From Lactobacillus sp. MRS-253-APC-2B (GTDB lineage Bacteria; Bacillota; Bacilli; Lactobacillales; Lactobacillaceae): 64,000 nucleotides of DNA. Made by a program: the position numbers and the translations under genes. Under the pieces are notes generated by a model. That model did no database searches. It worked only from the letters and a program-made list of their open reading frames with translations, and had not been told where the DNA came from. The number at the start of each line of letters is the position of its first letter. The first letter of the stretch is position 1. The DNA lies in contig NZ_JABAFO010000002.1 of the NCBI RefSeq assembly GCF_012843675.1, positions 62,001 to 126,000 on the forward strand, in the 5' to 3' direction. Below, one piece after another: positions 1 through 7,271 of this stretch.

Positions 1-1
1 C

Positions 2-406
2 AAGTCGATGGCTGAATCCAACAACATTGATATTCGGCTGCACCGGGTTATCTACAACGCCATCGAAGAAGTTGAAGATGCCATGAAGGGGATGCTGGAA
101 CCAGTCTACAAGGAAGAAACGGTTGGTCAGGTTGAAGTTCGCCAGATCTACAAGGCTTCCAAGATTGGTACGATTGCCGGTGGGATGGTTATCGACGGCA
201 AGATTACTCGTGACTCCAAGGTCCGCTTGATTCGTGACGGCGTGGTCGTTTACGAAGGTGAATTGGGCAGTCTGAAGCGCTTCAAGGATGACGTTAAAGA
301 AGTCAAGCAAGGCTACGAGTGTGGTCTGACGATTCAAAACTACAACGACATCAAGGAAGGCGACGTAATCGAAGCTTACCAGATGAAGGAAGTTCCCGTT
401 AAGTAG
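2..406 (+). CDS. infB: Translation initiation factor IF-2, C-terminal end (partial)
   Basis: The reading frame is open from the first bases of the window and ends at a TAG stop, so this is the 3' end of a larger gene that starts outside. The roughly 134 visible codons match the end of IF-2: the stretch [14 protein letters not shown] and the downstream beta-barrel text ([20 protein letters not shown], then [18 protein letters not shown]) are typical of its last domain, which holds the formyl-Met end of the initiator tRNA. IF-2 is the GTPase that places initiator tRNA in the ribosomal P site. The GTPase domain is not in view. rbfA follows after 26 bases with its own Shine-Dalgarno site, as in the usual nusA-infB-rbfA order. 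Identification rests on sequence pattern and synteny. Confidence 0.95.
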   Translation, partial: KSMAESNNIDIRLHRVIYNAIEEVEDAMKGMLEPVYKEETVGQVEVRQIYKASKIGTIAGGMVIDGKITRDSKVRLIRDGVVVYEGELGSLKRFKDDVKEVKQGYECGLTIQNYNDIKEGDVIEAYQMKEVPVK

Positions 407-432
407 CTTTTAGTCGCCAAAGGAGAACAATT

Positions 433-792
433 ATGCCAAATAAACGCTACCGGGTGGATCGACTGGCTGAACAGATTCAGCGTGAAGTCGATGACATCCT
501 CTTAAAGCGCGTACGTGATCCACGTGTTCAAGATATCACGATCACGGGCGTTGACGTTACGGGCGACCTGCAGCAGGCAACGATCTATTACAGCCTGCTG
601 TCTAACAAGGCCAGCGATGGCGAAAAGGCTCAACAAGGTCTGGACAAGGCTAAGGGGCTGATTCGCAGCGAGCTGGGCAGTCGTCTGAACATTTTCAAGA
701 CTCCAGAGCTCACGTTTAAGCGTGATCCATCGGTTGCTTATGGCAGTCGGATCGACCAATTGATCAACCAGCTGCACAAGCAGGAGCGATAA
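433..792 (+). CDS. rbfA: Ribosome-binding factor A
   Basis: RbfA is a small KH-fold protein that binds the immature 30S subunit and helps process the 5' end of 16S rRNA, also during cold adaptation. The 119-residue length is normal for the family. Recognisable text is [19 protein letters not shown] at the start, KRVRDPRV near residue 25, and the [15 protein letters not shown] strand pattern of the KH domain. A Shine-Dalgarno site (AAAGGAG) lies about 7 bases before the ATG. It sits directly after infB and before truB, the standard Firmicute order, although a hairpin terminator separates it from truB here. Confidence 0.95.
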   Translation: MPNKRYRVDRLAEQIQREVDDILLKRVRDPRVQDITITGVDVTGDLQQATIYYSLLSNKASDGEKAQQGLDKAKGLIRSELGSRLNIFKTPELTFKRDPSVAYGSRIDQLINQLHKQER

Positions 793-796
793 TCAA

Positions 797-836
797 TTAA
801 AAGGGAGCCCAGCTTGTGGCCCCCTTTTATTATTTT
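797..836 (+). terminator. Intrinsic terminator between rbfA and truB
   Basis: An inverted repeat pairs AAAAGGGAGCC with GGCCCCCTTTT around an 8-base loop (one A-C mismatch) and runs into a T-rich stretch. It follows the rbfA stop at once, so it probably ends or attenuates the infB-rbfA transcript before truB. It also rules out the most upstream in-frame TTG for truB, which lies inside the hairpin. Confidence 0.7.
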
Positions 837-858
837 AGAAATGAAAGCGGTGAGAATT

Positions 859-1752
859 TTGGACGGAATTATTCCATTGTACAAAGAACGCGGGATGACC
901 AGCTTTGACTGTGTCAGTCGCTTGCGGCGGATTCTGCATACCAAAAAAATCGGCCATTCAGGAACCTTAGATCCAAACGTGGACGGCGTTTTGCCGATCT
1001 GTGTGGGGCAAGCTACCAAAGTCGTTGAATTCTTAATGGCATCGGGTAAACAATACGTCGGAGAGCTTTTAGTTGGCGAGGCTACGACCACGCAGGACCT
1101 GGATGGCGAAGTCGTGGCCCAAAAGCCAGTTACGGCGCCAATTGCTGAAGATACGATCAGGAAAGCCATGCAGGAGCTGACGGGCGATATCGTGCAGATT
1201 CCGCCAATGTATTCGGCAATCAAGGTTAATGGCAAGAAACTCTATGAATACGCACGGGCTGGCGAAACCGTAGAGCGACCAAAACGGCACGTACACATTG
1301 AACGTTTTGAAATGACGGCTTCCAGCTACGATGAAAAAAATCAGCAACAGCGCATCCGCTTTGTCGTGGACTGCAGTAAAGGAACCTATGTAAGAACGCT
1401 GGCGTATGATCTGGCTAAAGAATTGGGTTACCCCGGTGTAATGAGCAGCCTGACGCGGACCAAGAGTGGTGGCTTTGAGTTGGACCAGACCTTGAGTTTG
1501 ACCGACATTCAAGATGCCATGGAAGCTCAGATCATGAACCGCTATGTCTATCCAATGGACTACGCGCTCAAAAGCTATCCCCACGCAGAATTGTCCGATG
1601 CACAATGGAAAAAGGTTCAAAACGGCGGTTGGCTAAGTGATCTGGATACTAAAGATCAAGAAGTTGCGCTGACTTATCAAGGTGAGGTCAAAGCCCTGTA
1701 CCAACTGAAAGATCATGTTTACAAGCCGCTCAAGATGCTGTCGACAAAGTAG
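859..1752 (+). CDS. truB: tRNA pseudouridine(55) synthase TruB
   Basis: TruB makes pseudouridine 55 in the T-loop of nearly all tRNAs. The catalytic motif GHSGTLDPNVDGVLPIC is plain near residues 32-48, with the essential Asp in TLDP. YVRTLAYDLAKELG, also typical of the family, follows later. The start is not certain. The frame is open from 814, but that TTG is inside the upstream terminator. ATG 841 has no ribosome site. TTG 859 gives the family-like N-terminus MDGIIPLYKERGMTSFD and has GGTGAG about 4 bases upstream, so I chose it (297 residues, close to the usual 300). ribF follows after 9 bases, so the two are probably co-transcribed. Confidence 0.93.
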   Translation: MDGIIPLYKERGMTSFDCVSRLRRILHTKKIGHSGTLDPNVDGVLPICVGQATKVVEFLMASGKQYVGELLVGEATTTQDLDGEVVAQKPVTAPIAEDTIRKAMQELTGDIVQIPPMYSAIKVNGKKLYEYARAGETVERPKRHVHIERFEMTASSYDEKNQQQRIRFVVDCSKGTYVRTLAYDLAKELGYPGVMSSLTRTKSGGFELDQTLSLTDIQDAMEAQIMNRYVYPMDYALKSYPHAELSDAQWKKVQNGGWLSDLDTKDQEVALTYQGEVKALYQLKDHVYKPLKMLSTK

Positions 1753-1761
1753 GTGGGGTCA

Positions 1762-2736
1762 ATGCAAGTTATCAAAATCCATCATCCCTATGATCCGGAA
1801 CTGATTCCAGAAGGGCCAGTCGTTTTGGCAATGGGCTTTTTTGATGGCATTCATCGTGGTCACCAAGCTGTGATCAAAACAGCGCGCAAAATTGCCGATG
1901 AAAAAGGGGTTCCCTTGGCTGTTTTGACTTATGATCACCGTCCCGAAATCGTCTATCAGCAATATCCAGCTGGCGGCGTTCATTATCTAACGCCACTGCC
2001 GCGCAAATTGGATTTGCTAAAGCAGCTGGGAGTCGATCGCGTTTATCTGGTCAATCTTACTTCTGCCTTGTCCGCTTTGGATCCGCAGAAGTTTGTTGAT
2101 CAGTATCTGGTGGGCTTTCATACAAAGGTTGCCGTAGCTGGCTATGACCACACCTATGGAGCAGATGCCAGTGTGGCCAATATGGCGCATCTAAAGGATT
2201 TTGCCAAGGGCCGCTTTGAAGTCGTTACCGTTGATAAAATGACTTTGCAGGATAATCATAAGGTTGGCTCAACGCGGATTCGTCAGCTGCTCGATACTGG
2301 TGACGTGCAATCGGTCAACGAGCTCTTGGGATACTATTACCAGACTTCAGGCGTGGTCGTCCATGGCTTTGCACGGGGCCGGACATTGGGCTTTCCCACG
2401 GCTAACGTGGCCTGGCCTGAGTTGGAATGGCTGCCGGCAATCGGTGTCTACGTTGTACAAATGAAAATTGGTGAGCGTTGGTATGATGGCATGGCCAGCG
2501 TGGGACGCAACGTTACGTTTGGCGATCACAATGAAAAAACGCTGGAAATTTATCTGTTCGACTTCAATCAAATGATTTATGGCGAAAACGTGCAAGTACG
2601 CTGGATCAAGCGACTGCGTGGCGAGGTCAAGTTCGCGAGCGTGGATGACTTGATTGCCCAGATGCGGCTTGATCAGCATCATTCAAAGCTGACGCTGCAA
2701 AATCTCAAGGCCCTGCCTGGTCAGATACTGCAATAA
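1762..2736 (+). CDS. ribF: Bifunctional riboflavin kinase / FAD synthetase
   Basis: RibF turns riboflavin into FMN and then FAD. The N-terminal FAD synthetase (nucleotidyltransferase) half shows GFFDGIHRGHQAVI near residue 25, a HIGH-like signature, and STRIRQLL near residue 170. The C-terminal flavokinase half shows GRTLGFPTANV near residue 207 and NVTFGDHNEKTLEIYLFDF. At 324 residues it has the usual length. ATG 1762 is preferred over the in-frame GTG nine bases upstream, because that GTG overlaps the Shine-Dalgarno run AGGTGGGG. It lies in the truB-ribF pair common in Firmicutes and is closed by a strong terminator. Confidence 0.95.
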   Translation: MQVIKIHHPYDPELIPEGPVVLAMGFFDGIHRGHQAVIKTARKIADEKGVPLAVLTYDHRPEIVYQQYPAGGVHYLTPLPRKLDLLKQLGVDRVYLVNLTSALSALDPQKFVDQYLVGFHTKVAVAGYDHTYGADASVANMAHLKDFAKGRFEVVTVDKMTLQDNHKVGSTRIRQLLDTGDVQSVNELLGYYYQTSGVVVHGFARGRTLGFPTANVAWPELEWLPAIGVYVVQMKIGERWYDGMASVGRNVTFGDHNEKTLEIYLFDFNQMIYGENVQVRWIKRLRGEVKFASVDDLIAQMRLDQHHSKLTLQNLKALPGQILQ

Positions 2737-2740
2737 ATCA

Positions 2741-2777
2741 AAAACGGTGCCGGGGTTCTGCCGGCACCGTTTTTTTG
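2741..2777 (+). terminator. Intrinsic terminator after ribF
   Basis: A perfect stem ACGGTGCCGG/CCGGCACCGT with a short loop is followed by seven T. It ends the truB-ribF transcript. Confidence 0.92.
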
Positions 2778-2872
2778 GTTAAAGCCATGAATCTTTTTAG
2801 CGGCTAAAAGATCTGCCAATTTCAACCTTTCAACATGTTAAAATAAACGCAAATCAATCGTGAGGTGATAAG

Positions 2873-3733
2873 ATGAAAATTGGCTTTATTGGAACTGGCG
2901 TGATGGGAACCGGAATGATCGCCAACCTGCTCAAGTCCGACAATGAAGTGCAGGTCTATAATCGAACCAAGGCGCATGCGCAAAAAGTTTTAGAGCTGGG
3001 GGCAAAATGGTGTGGTACGCCGGCTTTGGCAATGCAGAACTGTGAGGTCGTGATGTCAATTGTTGGCTACCCCAAAGACGTTGAGCAGATCTATTTTGGC
3101 AAAGATGGTCTGCTGAGCGCGGCAGTTCCTGGGCAGTACCTGATTGACATGACTACCAGTCGGCCAGCCTTAGATCAAAAAATTTCTGCCGCGGCTCCGG
3201 CTGGTGTGCATATTTTGGATGCTCCAGTTTCGGGCGGAGATCTGGGCGCTAAAAACGGCACACTGACGATTATGGTGGGCGGTCAAAAGGCCGATTGCGA
3301 ATATCTGACGCCGCTGTTTAAACAGATCGGCAAAGACGTCAACTGGTTTGGTCCGGCCGGTAGTGGCCAGCATGCCAAGATGGCCAACCAGATTATGATT
3401 GCCGGTACGATGACGGGGATGTGTGAGATGCTGGTCTATGCCAAAGCAGCTGGACTTGATTTGCCAACAGTAATCAAAACGGTTGGTGGTGGGGCCGCCG
3501 CTAACTGGAGTTTGGACAATTATGCACCACGCATCTTGAAAAATGATTTTACGCCGGGCTTTTTTGCCAAGCACTTCTTAAAAGATCTGCGAATTGCCCT
3601 TGATGAGGCCGCGCGCATGAAACTGCAGCTGCCAGCGACTAAGGAAGCCGCGCGTCTGTATGAAATTCTGGTTGATGAAAAGCAGCTGGGCAATGATGGC
3701 ACGCAGGCTTTGATCAAATTATGGTGGAATTAG
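2873..3733 (+). CDS. NAD(P)-dependent beta-hydroxyacid dehydrogenase family protein
   Basis: This is a 286-residue member of the 3-hydroxyisobutyrate dehydrogenase / tartronate semialdehyde reductase family, which oxidise or reduce small beta-hydroxyacids. The Rossmann dinucleotide motif GFIGTGVMGTGM is at residues 4-15. The substrate motif DAPVSGGDLGAKNGTL is near residue 117. The catalytic lysine lies in GSGQHAKMANQ near residue 163. The length is normal and the start is well set by GTGAGGTGATAAG before the ATG. It stands alone: terminator upstream, T-box promoter downstream. The true substrate cannot be read from sequence; glyoxylate/succinate semialdehyde reductase-type activity is as likely as hydroxyisobutyrate. 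Confidence 0.88.
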   Translation: MKIGFIGTGVMGTGMIANLLKSDNEVQVYNRTKAHAQKVLELGAKWCGTPALAMQNCEVVMSIVGYPKDVEQIYFGKDGLLSAAVPGQYLIDMTTSRPALDQKISAAAPAGVHILDAPVSGGDLGAKNGTLTIMVGGQKADCEYLTPLFKQIGKDVNWFGPAGSGQHAKMANQIMIAGTMTGMCEMLVYAKAAGLDLPTVIKTVGGGAAANWSLDNYAPRILKNDFTPGFFAKHFLKDLRIALDEAARMKLQLPATKEAARLYEILVDEKQLGNDGTQALIKLWWN

Positions 3734-3758
3734 TCCGCAAAAAAATCTCAATTTATGG

Positions 3759-3787
3759 TTGACAATCAATCATCGCCGTTATAGTAT
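3759..3787 (+). promoter_or_regulatory. Promoter of the methionine T-box transcript
   Basis: TTGACA at 3759-3764 and TAGTAT at 3782-3787 are spaced by 17 bases, a near-consensus sigma-A promoter directly upstream of the T-box leader. Confidence 0.85.
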
Positions 3788-3793
3788 GATTAC

Positions 3794-4099
3794 AACAAAA
3801 TTAGAAATTGCTTAGAAGAGATGAGTAGTCGCGGGCAGCCCTTAAAGAGAACCGGGTTAGGTGAGAGCCGGGATCGTGAAACGCGATGAAGATGGTCTTG
3901 GAGCAAGTCAGCGGGCGAGCCAATGGTAAGCCGGCTGCGGGGTGACGTCCGTTATCATCGTCCGGGTCTTCTAATTTTAGAGTACTCAGTAAGGGCTAGA
4001 TTGTGAGGTCTAGCTGAATCAGGGTGGTAACACGTTGAATAAGCAGTCAACGTCCCTGGGAGAAAGTGCAGGATGTGCTTTTCCCAGGGGCTTTTTTGT
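3794..4099 (+). ncRNA. T-box riboswitch, methionine specific (specifier AUG)
   Basis: The leader carries the T-box sequence AGGGTGGTAACACG at 4021-4034, followed by a factor-independent terminator (CCCTGGGAGAAAG pairing with CTTTTCCCAGGG, then T6) at 4052-4099. Upstream is Stem I, ending in GAAGATGGTCTTGGAGC. Aligned to known leaders such as B. subtilis glyQS, the specifier triplet lies six bases before GAG, which gives ATG at 3892-3894. Uncharged tRNA-Met should therefore pair here and open the downstream gene. This fits the MetE-like product and indicates induction by methionine starvation. The specifier call is an alignment by eye. Confidence 0.93.
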
Positions 4100-4148
4100 T
4101 CCTGAGAAGTCCTGTCAAAAAACGAATTTCGAAAGGAAGTTATCACAT

Positions 4149-5303
4149 ATGACGCAAGCACAAACTTTAACTTTTACCAACCGCACGACTTCACCATTCC
4201 GCTATGACATCGTGGGCAGTTTTTTACGCCCAGCCGAATTAAAGGCAGCTCGGGAAAAGTTCGCCAACCACGAAATTGACCATGACGAACTGAAAGCCGT
4301 TGAAGACAAGTGTATCAAGGAATTGGTCGAAAAAGAGGCACAAGCAGGCCTGCACGCGGTTACCGATGGCGAGTTCCGGCGCTCATACTGGCATCTGGAC
4401 ACGTTCTGGGGGTTTGAAGGCATCGCGCATACCAAGCCAGCACACGGCTACCGTTTCCATGATGAAGAAACGCGGGCCGATTCCGCGCAGGTTAATGGTA
4501 AGGTTCGCTTTAACGGTACGCACCCTGATCTGGAAGCCTTCAAGTACCTTAAGAGCTTAACGGATGGTACGGATCTGATTCCACGCCAAAGCATTCCGGC
4601 GCCAGCACAGCTTTATTCCGAACTCTTCCGAGATGATGAGCATGTAGCAGCCATTAAAAAATACTATGATGCCGAAGATGATCTGATCAAAGACGTGGCG
4701 GCTGCCTATCATGACCTGATTTTGGCGCTGTATGATGCCGGCTGTCGCGACGTTAAGCTGGATGACTGTACCTGGGGCCTGCTGGTTGATGAAGACTACT
4801 GGGCAACCCGTTCTAAGGAAGGCGCGGATCGCGAAAAGCTGGAGGCAACGTATCTAAAACTCAACAACGCGGCTTTGGCGGATCTGCCGGCTGATCTGAC
4901 GGTAACAACGCATGTTTGCCGCGGAAACTACCATTCAACCTGGGCAGCTAAGGGCGGTTATGGTCCGGTTGCCGATTACCTACTGGCTAAAGAAGACGTG
5001 GCGGCCTTTTACCTGGAATACGATTCTGAACGAGCGGGCGGTTTTGAACCATTAGCCAAGGTCCCAGCCGACAAATACGTGGTGCTGGGGCTGCTGACCT
5101 CGAAATCTGGTGAACTGGAAGAGCGGCAAACGATTTTGGATCGTATTCAGGAAGCGGCTCAATACCATGATCTGGACAAGCTGTGTCTGAGTCCACAATG
5201 CGGCTTCTCCTCAACTGAAGAAGGCAATATCCTGACTGAAGAGCAGCAATGGGCTAAGCTGGCCTTAGTCAAGAGCATTGCCGAAGAAGTCTGGGGCGCC
5301 TAA
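4149..5303 (+). CDS. MetE-like cobalamin-independent methionine synthase (YxjG/YxjH type)
   Basis: This 384-residue protein matches the short MetE-like family, which is only the C-terminal catalytic barrel of classical MetE (about 750 residues). The likely role is methyl transfer to homocysteine or a related thiol to make methionine, with zinc at the active site. Visible family marks are YDIVGSFLRPAELKAAR at the start, TDGEFRRSYWHLDTFWG near residue 75, the THVCRGNY motif and the late PQCGFSS motif; the last two supply zinc-binding His/Cys residues. The start at ATG 4149 has GAAAGGAAG in front of it. The frame is open further upstream, but that part is the T-box terminator and not coding. Control by a methionine T-box supports the assignment. 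The methyl donor is not known for this subfamily. Confidence 0.9.
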   Translation: MTQAQTLTFTNRTTSPFRYDIVGSFLRPAELKAAREKFANHEIDHDELKAVEDKCIKELVEKEAQAGLHAVTDGEFRRSYWHLDTFWGFEGIAHTKPAHGYRFHDEETRADSAQVNGKVRFNGTHPDLEAFKYLKSLTDGTDLIPRQSIPAPAQLYSELFRDDEHVAAIKKYYDAEDDLIKDVAAAYHDLILALYDAGCRDVKLDDCTWGLLVDEDYWATRSKEGADREKLEATYLKLNNAALADLPADLTVTTHVCRGNYHSTWAAKGGYGPVADYLLAKEDVAAFYLEYDSERAGGFEPLAKVPADKYVVLGLLTSKSGELEERQTILDRIQEAAQYHDLDKLCLSPQCGFSSTEEGNILTEEQQWAKLALVKSIAEEVWGA

Positions 5304-5690
5304 AGCAAGCCGTGACTGCTAGTGGAGATCAGTTGGCAGCAAGATAATTAGCAGAATCCTAAATTTCCATCTAAGTACTCTTACAACTCTCCTTAAATTT
5401 AAAAATAACGCACCTCAAAAATTAAAACACGACTGATTCGTCCCCACTACTAAAGTTATGCGACACATTATTAAAATCAAAGTTCCGACACTTCAATTAC
5501 GAAAACTCCTGAATTAATTACTGTATCCAAAAACTCGCTTGGCAGATTTTTGCCAGGCGAGTTTTTTGCGCAGAAGTTAGGCGCGTTCAAAAGACAGAGT
5601 AACCATTAATTGTCATAGTAATGAAATTAAAGTATGGAGTCTAAAAATAATTGAATTCGGTTTCAAAAAGTGCACTAAACTTAAATATAA
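5304..5690 (+). other. Gene-free spacer with one terminator
   Basis: This 387-base stretch is AT-rich and holds no convincing reading frame. The only clear element is the hairpin at 5531-5568. I saw no repeat units resembling a CRISPR array, although the next feature is a cas1 remnant. Confidence 0.6.
5531..5568 (+). terminator. Intrinsic terminator downstream of the MetE-like gene
   Basis: AACTCGCTTGGCA pairs with TGCCAGGCGAGTT around a short T-rich loop and is followed by T6. It lies about 230 bases after the MetE-like stop. Confidence 0.88.
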
Positions 5691-5729
5691 GTGGTAGGGG
5701 GAGAACGAGAAATAGGCGGGAATGGTTTA

Positions 5730-6225
5730 ATGAAAAGCATTGTTTATGTAGAAAACAAATATTTTGTGGCAGTGACACATAATGGATTCAAATTAACCAA
5801 CCTTGAAACAAAAGAGAAGCACTATCTGTCGTTCGAGGATGTTGAGATCTTGATTTTTGATAACTTGCAATGTTATTTGTCGGCTAAAGTGATTGAAAAA
5901 TGTGCGGATAATAAGATTGGGCTACTTTTTTGTGATCGCGGTCATCTGCCGTTATCTGTGTTGGAGTCAGTATATGGTCAGCAGAATCGTTTCGAACGGT
6001 TAAAATGTCAGCTTTCGGCATCAAGTAAAGTTAAGGGAAGATTATGGAGAAAAATCGTAATTTCCAAAATTATTAATCAAGCAGTCTGCCTTGAAAAAAA
6101 TTGGTGCTGAAAGAGAATCGACTAAAGTTCTAAAATCCATGACTAAGACGGTTACAGATCATGATGCGCATAATAATGAAGCATGTGCAGCTCGATTATA
6201 TTTTAATTTGCTATCAAAGGGATGA
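5730..6225 (+). pseudogene. cas1: Remnant of type II CRISPR integrase Cas1 (frameshifted and truncated)
   Basis: The first 127 residues (5730-6110) read as the N-terminal part of a type II-like Cas1: a beta-rich start, then IGLLFCDRGHLP near residue 75 and GRLWRKIVISKIINQA near residue 107, both characteristic. The frame breaks at a run of seven A at 6094-6100. If one base is restored, it continues with AHNNEACAARLYFNLLSKG, which corresponds to the Cas1 segment carrying the first metal-binding Glu, and stops at 6225. About 165 of the expected 290-300 residues remain, so the part with the catalytic His and Asp is gone. No cas2, cas9, csn2 or array is nearby. The frame is also open upstream to GTG 5691, but that stretch does not look like Cas1. 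The locus is a dead CRISPR relic. Confidence 0.82.
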
Positions 6226-6768
6226 ACTTTGATCGTTATACTGAGCAGTGCTGGATGCAAAAACTGTATGGTAAATACTTTTGGAATCAAGAACTGAGTA
6301 CTTCCAGTATGTTGCTGGCAACCTATGATGGAAATCGGTTCGTGGGCGCCTTACTAGCTGATATCAAGAGCGAGCCTAAATTAAAGACCAGCTTGGGCAG
6401 CCGACTTGTACGTTAAGCTGTTTGAGCTGGTGATGCAGCTGATTGTGGGAAAAGACGCAAATGAATATGATCAGGCCAATCAAGCAATGCTGACTGAATA
6501 TAAAAAGCAAGGTGGGTCAATTGATGGTGAAATCAAGTTTTTGGCCGCTGATCCAATTTTAAAGGACCAAGGTATCGGCTCGCAGCTGCTGGCAGAATTT
6601 GAGCATCGCGCCAAGAAGAAGACCATCTATTTGTATACCGACAGCAACTGTACCTATCAGTTTTATGATTACCGTGGCTTTAAGCGAGTTGGTCAGCGTC
6701 AGCTCGATTTTGACAAGGATTTCTTTGAATGCTATCTGTATGCCAAGGTTTGTGGCCAAGCAAACTAA
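6207..6768 (+). pseudogene. GNAT-type N-acetyltransferase, N-terminally truncated and frameshifted
   Basis: Two frames together give a GNAT-like protein. The first (open from 6207, ATG 6222) reads through LLATYDGNRFVGALLADI and stops at 6416. The second, from about 6406, continues with YVKLFELVMQ and the acetyl-CoA binding motif DQGIGSQLLAEFEHRA, then the family ending YRGFKRVGQRQLDF. A single extra base near 6404-6409 explains the break. The first roughly 40 residues expected for this family are missing, and the remaining part begins inside the cas1 relic. This suggests a deletion joined the two genes. It is unlikely to be functional unless the second half alone is translated. Confidence 0.75.
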
Positions 6769-6828
6769 TAGATCAGATCAGCCAGCGTGAATTTATAAAT
6801 TATCTGTCAATTTTATATCAAAAAAATA

Positions 6829-6865
6829 ACAGTCAAACTCGGTTCGGTGAGTTTGGCTGTTTTTC
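6829..6865 (+). terminator. Intrinsic terminator after the GNAT remnant
   Basis: ACAGTCAAACTC pairs with GAGTTTGGCTGT (one G-T pair) around GGTTCGGT and is followed by a T run. Confidence 0.88.
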
Positions 6866-7271
6866 TTTGGGTAGGTGAATTACCCATAAAAAATCATCAA
6901 AATATTGAAATTTTTGTTTTTGAATTTTATGGATAATCGGGACTAAATTAGCCGGTTCTAGTCGTATAATATGAGATTGTTTTCATATTAAGGTATTCTT
7001 GTTGATTTTAACAAAATTTAGAATATTAAATCGTTAAAATAAACAAAATAAAAATACGAACAATAAATCCAATAATTTCGGCACCTTTATTTATAAAAAT
7101 AATAATATTCATTTATTTTTAATTTTATGGCTTTCGAAAATCGAGAAATTTTGACTGCGCAAACGATTTCTAGTTGCCGTTTAAAAATCTCCTGTCTATA
7201 ATCGCTACTTGAAATTTGGAAGTCTATTTAATGCCTTTTTTGTTAATTAAAGATACAAGGTAGGGATTGAA
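6866..7271 (+). other. AT-rich upstream region of the adhesin gene
   Basis: About 400 bases of very AT-rich DNA with no reading frame of note. It holds the adhesin promoter at its 3' end. I found no clear repeats or conserved RNA. Confidence 0.6.
7174..7202 (+). promoter_or_regulatory. Promoter of the LPXTG adhesin pseudogene
   Basis: TTGCCG (7174-7179) and a perfect TATAAT (7197-7202) are separated by 17 bases, about 70 bases before the start codon. Confidence 0.7.

Noticed and set aside
738-1235. Long minus-strand frames opposite rbfA and truB, and similar frames opposite dnaK, ldh, rsh and others
   Set aside because: They are shadows of well-identified plus- or minus-strand genes, with no ribosome sites and no family resemblance.
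4035-4148. N-terminal extension of the MetE-like protein
   Set aside because: The open frame covers the T-box terminator and antiterminator region; the real ribosome site lies just before ATG 4149.
5304-5690. CRISPR array next to the cas1 remnant
   Set aside because: No repeated units of 25-40 bases with regular spacing were found here or elsewhere in the window.
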